DNA of 64,000 nt from assembly GCA_021108215.1 (NCBI GenBank), contig JAIORK010000012.1:113501-177500 (forward strand). Reading direction: 5' to 3'. The DNA is from a bacterium. Its GTDB lineage: Bacteria > Oederibacteriota > JAAXVQ01 > JAUVAV01. Numbering within the stretch: position 1 is the first letter of the stretch; each line of letters begins with the position of its first letter. The notes below the pieces were generated by a model. The model saw nothing but the letters and a program-made list of their open reading frames with translations. It ran no database searches and was not told the origin of the DNA. Shown here piece after piece: positions 56,360-64,000 of the stretch. Made by a program: the position numbers and the translations under genes.

Positions 56360-57253
56360 ATGCGAGAGATCATTACGATTGTGATTTGTGTGGTTGTGTT
56401 TTTAGTTGCTTTGCAAAGCGGGTTGGTGAAGACCGGACTTGATTATGAGGTTGTGCGTAAGAACAATGAAAATCTTCAGGCGGCCAATGACCGATTGTCA
56501 AAAGAAGTGAAACGGATCAATTATATACAGCAAAGCGGGGCTGATATTTCAGCCGGACAGGTCGCCATGATGGAACGATTGGAGAAAGCCAAAGAAGATC
56601 TCAGAAAAGGATTGGCGCGCGAGGTTAAACGGCGGGAAATTACGCTTGAGGAAAATGGAGATATGTTCCAATTGGTGCTGCTGGATAAAATACTGTTTGG
56701 TCGGAATTCTTCGAAAATTTTGTCCTCGTCTTTTCCCTTGCTAAAAAAAATTGCCCGGGTACTAAGTCATTTTGATGAAGTGGAAATCCGAATAACGGGT
56801 CACACCGACAATAAACCATTATCGACGGTTGCCCGTAAGGCGTTTCCGACATTGCGGCATCTTTCAGTGTTTCGGGCGATTGCGGTGCTGAAGTATCTCG
56901 AGAAAGACGGCAATATTGATCCGGTGCAGATGCAGACTGCCGGTTACGGCGAGAGCAGACCGCTGGTCCCGAATGATTCGGAATATCACCGGACATTAAA
57001 TGGCCGGATTGTGATAAGTTTACATCCGGTACAGTTGGAACAATTAAATAAATCACGCGATATCTACCGGACGGAAAAATTAATTCCACAAAAAAAAACA
57101 GTGCCGACAAAAGCATCGCGGGAAAATGTTGCTGAAGAGTATGAACCGGATCCGGATGCGGAGGGTGGACAGCCGATTGGAGAAGATGCACTTGAGAGTA
57201 TGGAAGATAATGATTTTGATGCGGGATATGCCGTGCCGGAGGCACTGGAATAG
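56360..57253 (+). CDS. OmpA/MotB-family peptidoglycan-binding protein
   Basis: The protein (297 aa) has an N-terminal membrane anchor (IITIVICVVVFLVALQSG), a coiled coil (about 30-95), and an OmpA_C domain (about 110-225) with the peptidoglycan-binding pattern ITGHTDNKPL and AGYGESRPLVPN, followed by NGRIVI. An acidic C-terminal tail ends the protein. It resembles MotB-like or Pal-like anchors, but no motA or pal partners are present. ATG 56360 follows GGGGAG (56350-56355); GTG 56348 is an alternative start. The function beyond wall binding is unknown. Confidence 0.85.
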   Translation: MREIITIVICVVVFLVALQSGLVKTGLDYEVVRKNNENLQAANDRLSKEVKRINYIQQSGADISAGQVAMMERLEKAKEDLRKGLAREVKRREITLEENGDMFQLVLLDKILFGRNSSKILSSSFPLLKKIARVLSHFDEVEIRITGHTDNKPLSTVARKAFPTLRHLSVFRAIAVLKYLEKDGNIDPVQMQTAGYGESRPLVPNDSEYHRTLNGRIVISLHPVQLEQLNKSRDIYRTEKLIPQKKTVPTKASRENVAEEYEPDPDAEGGQPIGEDALESMEDNDFDAGYAVPEALE

Positions 57254-57346
57254 GCGAACAGTGATTTAGATTAAATTAGATGCATGGAATTCCCAGGGCG
57301 GAGGTCTAATTCTCTTAGCGCAAGATGAGAGAAAGGGGGCCATGGG

Positions 57347-58090
57347 ATGACAATACCACTTTCGGAGTGGCCGGATGAAGAAAAGCCGCGGGAGCGGATG
57401 TTGGCCAAAGGGGCAAAAGCGCTTTCTGATGTTGAATTGATAGCCATTTTTCTTAATACAGGCTGTCGAGGTGTATCGGTGGTTGATCTGGCCAGAAGTT
57501 TATTGAATGAAGTTGGGGGTATTTACGCGCTAGGTAAATTTTCGGTGTGGGAACTTTCTCAATTAAATGGGATGGGACATGCCAAGGCAATCCGGTTGTT
57601 GGCTGCCTGTGAGCTGGGAAGACGCCGGGAACGAAAACCTATCCGGCAGGAACCCATTATTCGGAGCGTACGCGATGCGGGTAAATTAATTGCCTCGCGC
57701 TTGCGGGACGTTGGGAAAGAGTGTTTTTTTGCACTTTACCTGGACAAGAAGCACCGGGTTGTTGATGAAGCGTTTATTAGTATGGGTGGATTGGATCAAG
57801 CACCGGTTCATCCGCGGGAGTTATTGCGTCCGGCACTGGCCTGTTCGGCCTCGGCAATTATTATTGCGCATAATCATCCGAGCGGGGATCCGACACCGAG
57901 TATGCAGGATAGAGCGTTGACGCAACGACTGGATCACGCGGCTTGGCTGATGGGTATAAACCTGCTGGATCATATTATTATTGGAGACGGGGAGAATATC
58001 AGTTTTGCAGAAAAAGGTTACCTTGAAAAAGACAAAAACGTTAACCGGCTTACAAAAAGCCAAACTATTGGCCCACGCAGGGCAGAATAA
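57347..58090 (+). CDS. radC: RadC-family JAB/MPN protein
   Basis: RadC proteins (247 aa here) have an N-terminal HhH region (about 5-95) and a JAMM metalloprotease-like domain. The zinc motif is complete: His175, His177, Ser185 and Asp188 in HNHPSGDPTPSMQD. The name comes from early DNA-repair claims that were not upheld; the biochemical role is unsettled. GGGGG shortly before the ATG serves as ribosome site. The 3' end overlaps rsfS by 68 nt if the TTG at 58023 is its start. Confidence 0.93.
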   Translation: MTIPLSEWPDEEKPRERMLAKGAKALSDVELIAIFLNTGCRGVSVVDLARSLLNEVGGIYALGKFSVWELSQLNGMGHAKAIRLLAACELGRRRERKPIRQEPIIRSVRDAGKLIASRLRDVGKECFFALYLDKKHRVVDEAFISMGGLDQAPVHPRELLRPALACSASAIIIAHNHPSGDPTPSMQDRALTQRLDHAAWLMGINLLDHIIIGDGENISFAEKGYLEKDKNVNRLTKSQTIGPRRAE

Positions 58091-58388
58091 AAAAGCCATT
58101 CGACCGGTTATTTTGGATGTGCGGGAAATATCCGGAATTACCGACTATTTTGTTATCCTGTCGGGTAACACGGAGACTCAAGCGAAAGCGATTATGAATG
58201 AAGTCGATCGCGTGTGTCATGAAGAGAAAGTTTCGATTGCACATATCGAGGGAACCAGGGTATGCACTTGGGTTTTGGTGGATTTGCATGATGTCATTGT
58301 TCATGTTTTTACGGAAAAGGAGCGAAATTACTATAATTTGGAAAAATTATGGAAAGACGCCAAACGGGTAAATCTTCCTAAATTATAA
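58023..58388 (+). CDS. rsfS: Ribosome silencing factor RsfS
   Basis: RsfS (YbeB/Iojap) binds L14 on the large subunit and blocks subunit joining in starvation. The protein (121 aa from TTG 58023) has the typical DVREISGITDYFVILSGNTETQAKAI segment and a C-terminal VHVFTEKERNYYNLEKLW. TTG 58023 is chosen because AAGG (58014-58017) is five bases upstream. It overlaps the end of radC. A more upstream TTG at 57981 is possible. It overlaps its neighbour in a different frame, suggesting coupled translation. Confidence 0.93.
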   Translation: MKKTKTLTGLQKAKLLAHAGQNKKAIRPVILDVREISGITDYFVILSGNTETQAKAIMNEVDRVCHEEKVSIAHIEGTRVCTWVLVDLHDVIVHVFTEKERNYYNLEKLWKDAKRVNLPKL

Positions 58389-58436
58389 AAACACACAAGT
58401 TTGCAATTTACCAGACAAGGGCATCAGCAGGAGAAA

Positions 58437-59270
58437 ATGGCTTTCATGACACCCGCTAGAAAGATACCTGTGATTACAGTGATGAGCGATTTTGGGCACA
58501 ATGATGGTTATGTAGCTGAAATGAAGGGGGCGATTTTATCCCGCATTCAATGTGTTCAGCTGGTAGATATAACCCACGAGATACCGGCATTTGATATTGA
58601 AACCGGAGCCCGCATGCTGGCGCAGACATTTTCGCGTTTTCCATTAGGTACCGTTCACCTCGCGGTGGTTGACCCGGGGGTTGGAGGCGGAAGGAAATGT
58701 CTGGTGGTGTATAATCATGGGCACTATTTTATCGGGCCGGACAATGGTCTGTTCACTTTGATTGCCCATCCTTTGAAAAAAGCACAAATATTTTCAATTA
58801 AAAAGATCTCAGGACCTGGAATTTCCGCCACATTTCATGGACGAGATGTTTTTGCACCTGCAGCAGCCGGGGTTGCCTCCGGCATGTCCCCGCTTGAATT
58901 TGCTATTCCCATTAAAACACTGATTACGTTAAAGAACCTTGAGCCCTTGAGGACAGGTACCCATAAATGGTTGGGAAAAATCATTAAAATTGACCATTTT
59001 GGAAATGCAATCAGTAATTTTCCTGCCCGTTTGCTGAACAAAATGAATAAACCTGTATTGCTGATTAAAGATAAAAAAATTATCCATCGCTATCGAACTT
59101 TTGTTGACGGCGCCCCTGGGAAACCGGGGATGATTATTAATAGTGACCAGTTGGTGGAAATAATACTGCCTGGAGAATCAGCCGGGAAAACGCTGGATAT
59201 TGTAAAAGGGGAACCGGTAATTCTTTTAGATATTTTGAAAAACAAGGAGGAATGCATAGGCGGCGGTTGA
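58437..59270 (+). CDS. SAM hydroxide adenosyltransferase (DUF62/SAM-dependent chlorinase-fluorinase family)
   Basis: This 277-residue protein belongs to the family that includes the fluorinase FlA and SAM hydroxide adenosyltransferase. Motifs are MSDFGHNDGYVAEMKG, VDITHEIPAFD, AVVDPGVGGGR, GPDNGLFT and FHGRDVFAPAAAG. Non-halogenase members hydrolyse S-adenosylmethionine to adenosine and methionine. The start is ATG 58437 after AGGAG (58429-58433) with a short spacer, or ATG 58446 with a long one. The stop overlaps the -35 box of the next gene's promoter. Confidence 0.92.
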   Translation: MAFMTPARKIPVITVMSDFGHNDGYVAEMKGAILSRIQCVQLVDITHEIPAFDIETGARMLAQTFSRFPLGTVHLAVVDPGVGGGRKCLVVYNHGHYFIGPDNGLFTLIAHPLKKAQIFSIKKISGPGISATFHGRDVFAPAAAGVASGMSPLEFAIPIKTLITLKNLEPLRTGTHKWLGKIIKIDHFGNAISNFPARLLNKMNKPVLLIKDKKIIHRYRTFVDGAPGKPGMIINSDQLVEIILPGESAGKTLDIVKGEPVILLDILKNKEECIGGG

Positions 59271-59295
59271 TGAGTGTCTACATATATGATATACT
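59267..59295 (+). promoter_or_regulatory. Promoter of the HD-GYP gene
   Basis: TTGATG (59267-59272), 17-bp spacer, TATACT (59290-59295). The -35 overlaps the stop of the preceding gene. RNA start predicted near 59302. Confidence 0.65.
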
Positions 59296-59303
59296 ACTAG
59301 AGT

Positions 59304-59350
59304 TTGGAAATTGATGACACCGATGAGTTCATACGGTGATGCTTTTCCAA
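59304..59350 (+). promoter_or_regulatory. Nested hairpin leader ahead of the HD-GYP gene
   Basis: The leader begins with a two-tier stem. TTGGAAA (59304-59310) pairs with TTTCCAA (59344-59350). Inside it CACCGATGA (59318-59326) pairs with TCAT and CGGTG (59329-59332 and 59334-59338) with one bulged A. It does not match any riboswitch consensus I know, including the c-di-GMP (GEMM) type. It lies about 38 nt before the ATG at 59388. Confidence 0.55.
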
Positions 59351-59387
59351 TTTGCTTTCCATTCGTTAAAGGACGGATGATATTTGA

Positions 59388-61661
59388 ATGTCGACTCATG
59401 AATTGTACATACAACGTGCGCGAGACGATTCGAACCGCCGCTGGTGGGTTATTGCCGGTTTATTAAGTCTGATTATTTTTCTTCATCCTCACCAGAGTGT
59501 TAAGGAATTTTGGCCGGTTTTGGCAGTTATTGGTATTAGTGCGGTTTATAACTTTATCCTTTCGCTTCTTGCCTATCACAAAATTGTTTCCCGTTATTGG
59601 TTGTATGCCGAAATAGTTGTTGATTTAATTTTGATTAGCGGACTGGTACACTTCACCGGCGGTGTGGTTGCCAGCCCGCTTTTTCTTTTGTTTCCGGTTT
59701 TTGTATTGGTGCAGGCATTTTATGAAGATCCGGTTGAAATCCTAATTTCAGGAACAGGTGTTTTTATAAGTATGGCAGTATTGTTTGCCATCGAACCAAG
59801 ACCTGAACACTATTTATGGATCTTACTGGAAAGAGCACTGGTGATTACCGCCATTACGGTGGCAATCGGAATTAAAGTCCGGCTGGTGAATCGCGAAACC
59901 AATCAGGTGAAGTATGCACTGGCGGAAAAGGCATGCCAACTGGAAAATGTCAATCATGTTAATAAAGGACTGGAATTGAAAATCAGTACATCAACACAGC
60001 AATTGGAAAAAGCCAATGTGATGCTGGTGAAAAAAAATCTTGCCCTAATGGCCTTTCACGAAATTTATACAGCCATGAGTTCTACCTACAATTCCAGTCA
60101 ACTGCTTAATCTTGTTATGGATACCGCGATGTCATTATTGAAGGCTAATTCCGGTGTGCTTATGTTGAAAGAATCAGATAGTGATATTCTCCGTGTTAAA
60201 GTGTCGCGGGGGTTGCCGGCACGTTTTTTGAAGACATTTCAGGTGAAGGTTGGTAAAGATGTTGAGGGGGAAGTTGCACAAACCGGTAAAGCGATGATGT
60301 TTGCAGACCTTGAACGAAATTCCAAGATTCACCCGATCAATCGTGAAAGCAGAAGTAAGATGTGCGTTCCGCTTTCCATTAAGAAAAAAAATGTGGGCAT
60401 TATCACGGTGGAAAGTGCAGCCCCCAATACTTTTTCCAGAAATGATTTGGAATTGTTCAATACATTGGGGTCACAGGCATCGGAAGTATTGCAGAATCTC
60501 GAAATTTATGATGAACTCAAAACCAAGGCGGATCATCTTTCGTTGCTGTTTGAGGTGGGCAAAAATATTGGTAGTATTTATAACTTGCGCAAACTGTTTG
60601 AAGCGATTTTAGTCAGAGCAGTACAGGTTATGAAAGCCCGGCGTGGTTTTTTGATGATTTACGATAAAAATGCCGATGCTTTGAAAATTCGGGCATCCAT
60701 AGGACTGGATACCCAGGTTGATCAAGCTGCAGTGAGTGTTGAAAAAGGTATTGCAGGTAATGTTTATCAAAAGGAGTGTTCGATCCTGATTCCGAATGTT
60801 AAAAAAAGTCCGATGTATGATCAGGAAAATGACCATATTTATGTTGGGCATGATTTGCTGGCTTGTCCATTGGTGGCCATAAAGAAGAAAGTGCTTGGTG
60901 TCATCTGTCTTAATGATCGAATCGGTACGAAGAAATTTGATACTGAAGATCTTGATTTGCTTAATGCGCTGGCATCTCAGGCTGCCATTGCCATCGAGAA
61001 CGTGGAATTGTATGCCAGTATTCGCCGAGATTATTTGAATGCAATTAAAGCGTTGGCGGCGGCAGTTGATGCCAAAGATCATTATACCCATGGTCACTCC
61101 AATAAGGTTATGGTCTATGCGACGATGATTGCTAAAACCATGGGTCTTAGTAGAAACGACATTGAAAAAGTAAAATACGGTGCACTGCTGCATGATGTAG
61201 GAAAAATAGGCATATCGGAAGCAGTGTTGAATAAGCCGTCAAAATTAACCCCCAAAGAGTTTGATACCATTGCCATGCATCCGATTTTAGGAGTTTCAAT
61301 TGTACAGAATATTGAATCGCTTAAAGACTTAATTCCCACAATTTTATATCATCATGAAAGATATTCCGGCGGTGGGTATCCGGAAGGGAAATCAGGGAAC
61401 AGCATCCCCTTGGGTGCGAGAATCGTCGCGGTGGGGGATGCTTGGGATGTTATGACATCAGACCGTGCGTATCGCAAAGCATTGCCGATTAGTGTGGCTG
61501 TGGCGGAATTGAAAAAATTCTCAGGAACACAGTTTGACCCGGATATTGTTGAGGTCTTTTTGGAAGCGTTGGAAAAAGACGAAAAGGTTGAAACATTTAG
61601 AGATGAAGAACAATCCGGTGCTTTCCTGGATGAAGAAGAAATCTCCCGCCTGATGAATTAA
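59388..61661 (+). CDS. Membrane-anchored GAF-GAF-HD-GYP protein (c-di-GMP phosphodiesterase)
   Basis: The protein (757 aa) has an N-terminal membrane domain of about five or six helices (residues 18-165), a coiled coil, two GAF domains (about 225-365 and 385-535), then HD-GYP. The catalytic His602-Asp603 lies in LLHDVGKIG and the GYP at 663-665, in GGGYPEGKSGNSIPLGARIVAVGDAWDVMTS. It should degrade c-di-GMP, opposing the two intact cyclases in the window. The C-terminal tail is acidic. The ATG has only a weak, distant ribosome site (AAAGGA). Confidence 0.95.
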   Translation: MSTHELYIQRARDDSNRRWWVIAGLLSLIIFLHPHQSVKEFWPVLAVIGISAVYNFILSLLAYHKIVSRYWLYAEIVVDLILISGLVHFTGGVVASPLFLLFPVFVLVQAFYEDPVEILISGTGVFISMAVLFAIEPRPEHYLWILLERALVITAITVAIGIKVRLVNRETNQVKYALAEKACQLENVNHVNKGLELKISTSTQQLEKANVMLVKKNLALMAFHEIYTAMSSTYNSSQLLNLVMDTAMSLLKANSGVLMLKESDSDILRVKVSRGLPARFLKTFQVKVGKDVEGEVAQTGKAMMFADLERNSKIHPINRESRSKMCVPLSIKKKNVGIITVESAAPNTFSRNDLELFNTLGSQASEVLQNLEIYDELKTKADHLSLLFEVGKNIGSIYNLRKLFEAILVRAVQVMKARRGFLMIYDKNADALKIRASIGLDTQVDQAAVSVEKGIAGNVYQKECSILIPNVKKSPMYDQENDHIYVGHDLLACPLVAIKKKVLGVICLNDRIGTKKFDTEDLDLLNALASQAAIAIENVELYASIRRDYLNAIKALAAAVDAKDHYTHGHSNKVMVYATMIAKTMGLSRNDIEKVKYGALLHDVGKIGISEAVLNKPSKLTPKEFDTIAMHPILGVSIVQNIESLKDLIPTILYHHERYSGGGYPEGKSGNSIPLGARIVAVGDAWDVMTSDRAYRKALPISVAVAELKKFSGTQFDPDIVEVFLEALEKDEKVETFRDEEQSGAFLDEEEISRLMN

Positions 61662-61688
61662 AAAAATACCAAAAAAATGAAAAAAAAG

Positions 61689-61716
61689 TTGACACGGTTT
61701 AAAAACCCTGTATAAT
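61689..61716 (+). promoter_or_regulatory. rRNA operon promoter P1
   Basis: Perfect consensus TTGACA (61689-61694) and TATAAT (61711-61716), 16-bp spacer, flanked by A-rich sequence that could act as an UP element. Confidence 0.9.
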
Positions 61717-61772
61717 TACGCCCTGTTGTTTGAAAGAGTTGTTGAAAAAAAACAAAAAAAACAAAAAAAAGA

Positions 61773-61800
61773 TTGACAATAATTTTTTATTTTGTATAAT
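61773..61800 (+). promoter_or_regulatory. rRNA operon promoter P2
   Basis: Second perfect pair, TTGACA (61773-61778) and TATAAT (61795-61800), again with a 16-bp spacer and an A-tract upstream. Confidence 0.9.
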
Positions 61801-61888
61801 TCAACACTCTTGCGACCGTTCAGGACAAGTAAAGTAAGGCGATTTGATCCGGGGAACGGCTGATCTTTTATTATTTTTTTTAAAAAAT

Positions 61889-61924
61889 AATTCGGTCCTT
61901 GAAAACTAGGCAGTGAAAAGTCAT
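61889..61924 (+). other. 16S processing stem, 5' strand
   Basis: This 36-nt stretch pairs with 63651-63685 beyond the 16S gene, with one G-G mismatch (61901), one G-U pair and one bulged base (61914). It is the expected RNase III processing stem that releases pre-16S. Confidence 0.85.
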
Positions 61925-61959
61925 AAATGTAAGGTCCTTGAAATTCTTTTTGAAAACAT

Positions 61960-61979
61960 AATTTGAGCTATCTCAAATT
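61960..61979 (+). other. Leader hairpin just before 16S
   Basis: AATTTGAG (61960-61967) pairs with CTCAAATT (61972-61979) around CTAT, ending 2 nt before the 16S 5' end. The nearby TTCTTTTTGAAAAC (from about 61944) resembles a boxA antitermination site. Confidence 0.6.
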
Positions 61980-61981
61980 CT

Positions 61982-63558
<1,577 letters not shown>

Positions 63559-63650
63559 AGATCATCTGATTTGGCCTATGGTGCATGTCAGTATCTCTTA
63601 AGTCGATACCTTACTTTGCGTAAAATCAGATTTTCGAATCTGATTGAACA

Positions 63651-63685
63651 ATGACTTTTCCTGTCTAGTTTTGAAGGACCGAATT
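63651..63685 (+). other. 16S processing stem, 3' strand
   Basis: Pairs with 61889-61924 as described there. A separate small hairpin, AATCAGAT (63624-63631) with ATCTGATT (63638-63645), precedes it in the spacer. Confidence 0.85.
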
Positions 63686-63718
63686 TTCCCTTGTTTTTTA
63701 GAATGATGGGATCTTTTT

Positions 63719-63795
63719 GGGCCTTTAGCTCAGTTGGTTAGAGCGCGCGCTTGATAAGCGCGAGGTCTCAGGTTCAAGCCCTGAAAGGCCCACCA
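63719..63795 (+). tRNA. tRNA-Ile (anticodon GAU)
   Basis: A 77-nt tRNA in the 16S-23S spacer. The acceptor stem GGGCCTT pairs with AAGGCCC, the anticodon loop TTGATAA has anticodon GAT, the T loop is TTCAAGC, and CCA is encoded. Confidence 0.97.
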
Positions 63796-63798
63796 GCA

Positions 63799-63926
63799 TT
63801 TTGCCTTTGGCGAAACAAATAATTTAGAACAGGAGAACAGCGGAGCAGCAGACCGCATTTGAATTTTTTGCTGTTCTACTGATCGGCTGTTCAAATGCTC
63901 TATTTTTTCGCTGTAAGCGAAAAAAT
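63799..63926. repeat. Composite repeat module between tRNA-Ile and tRNA-Ala
   Basis: It opens with hairpin TTTTGCC-TTT-GGCGAAA (63799-63815) and closes with the perfect hairpin ATTTTTTCGCT-GTA-AGCGAAAAAAT (63902-63926), one base from tRNA-Ala. Between them are block 1, CAGCGGAGCAGCAGA (63838-63852), identical to that behind tRNA-Leu, and block 2, GATCGGCTGTTCAAAT (63881-63896), with two differences from it. Confidence 0.75.
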
Positions 63927-63927
63927 T

Positions 63928-64000
63928 GGGGGTGTAGCTCAGCTGGGAGAGCACCTGCTTTGCAAGCAGGGGGTCATCGGTTCGAGCCCGATCATCTCCA
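63928..64000 (+). tRNA. tRNA-Ala (anticodon UGC), cut by window end
   Basis: The acceptor strand GGGGGTG pairs with CATCTCC, the anticodon loop TTTGCAA has anticodon TGC, and the T arm is ATCGG-TTCGAGC-CCGAT. The window ends at the discriminator A, so an encoded CCA cannot be checked. With tRNA-Ile this is the standard 16S-23S spacer pair. Confidence 0.95.

Noticed and set aside
59304..59350. c-di-GMP riboswitch (GEMM)
   Set aside because: The conserved receptor sequences of that class are absent; only a nested hairpin can be supported.
63730..63954. Minus-strand frame over tRNA-Ile and tRNA-Ala (contains GLNLRPRAYQARALTN)
   Set aside because: A classic false protein from antisense tRNA sequence.

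Overview
The window is chromosomal DNA from a diderm (Gram-negative-type) bacterium. The evidence for an outer membrane is lptF/lptG (LPS export), lnt (lipoprotein acylation), an OmpA-type protein and a giant SprA-like outer-membrane barrel. The gene mix (Clp/Lon block, many TPR, GAF, GGDEF and HD-GYP proteins, a SprA homologue with fibronectin-type domains, numerous small palindromic intergenic elements) fits an uncultured, environmental lineage near the FCB/PVC-type phyla. I cannot place it further without running the complete 16S gene (61982-63552) against a database. I saw no phage, insertion sequence, CRISPR array or plasmid functions.

Layout. 1-5.5 kb: proteostasis block tig(partial)-clpP-clpX-lon-engB. 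5.6-9.9 kb: serine synthesis (class V aminotransferase + serA), purA and tRNA-Lys. 10-16.8 kb: a TPR protein, then a partner-switching set (PP2C phosphatase, STAS antagonist, unusual Ig/zinc-ribbon/ATPase protein) and a diguanylate cyclase. 16.8-21.3 kb: HEXXH membrane protein, lnt, a PfkB kinase and an aminotransferase. 21.3-28.3 kb: a minus-strand sensor kinase, greA on the plus strand, then a minus-strand GT39-lptF-lptG operon. 28.5-34.9 kb: the 2.1-kaa SprA-like gene, which carries a ten-G tract. 35-46.5 kb: comF, coaD, an oligopeptide ABC transporter split by an FAH-family gene and a GT/TPR fusion, then a response regulator with a degenerate GGDEF. 46.5-52.5 kb: YbjQ, tRNA-Leu, a second, intact RR-GGDEF protein, a glycosidase-like protein with an unknown partner, a ROK kinase and a CheY-like protein. 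52.6-61.7 kb: dtd, an SbcD/YhaN-type nuclease-ATPase pair, an OmpA-type protein, radC, rsfS, SAM hydroxide adenosyltransferase and a GAF-GAF-HD-GYP protein. 61.7-64 kb: start of an rRNA operon with two consensus promoters, 16S, tRNA-Ile and tRNA-Ala; the 23S gene lies outside.

Functionally the strongest themes are envelope biogenesis (lnt, lptFG, GT39, SprA-like, OmpA) and c-di-GMP/partner-switching signalling (two intact GGDEF proteins, one degenerate GGDEF that keeps its inhibitory c-di-GMP site, one HD-GYP phosphodiesterase, one PP2C/STAS/ATPase set). Promoters of the TTGACA-17-TATAAT type are readable at several places, and ribosome binding sites are AGGAG-type, matching the 16S 3' end. 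They move several starts to TTG or GTG codons. I found no convincing intrinsic terminator (stem plus T-run) anywhere in the window.

The most interesting observations are: the SprA homologue with a potentially phase-variable G tract; a degenerate GGDEF receiver protein likely to be a c-di-GMP receptor; a two-block repeat module found behind two different tRNA genes; a structured leader ahead of the HD-GYP gene; and inverted-repeat elements inside the transporter operon and flanking the unusual ATPase gene.
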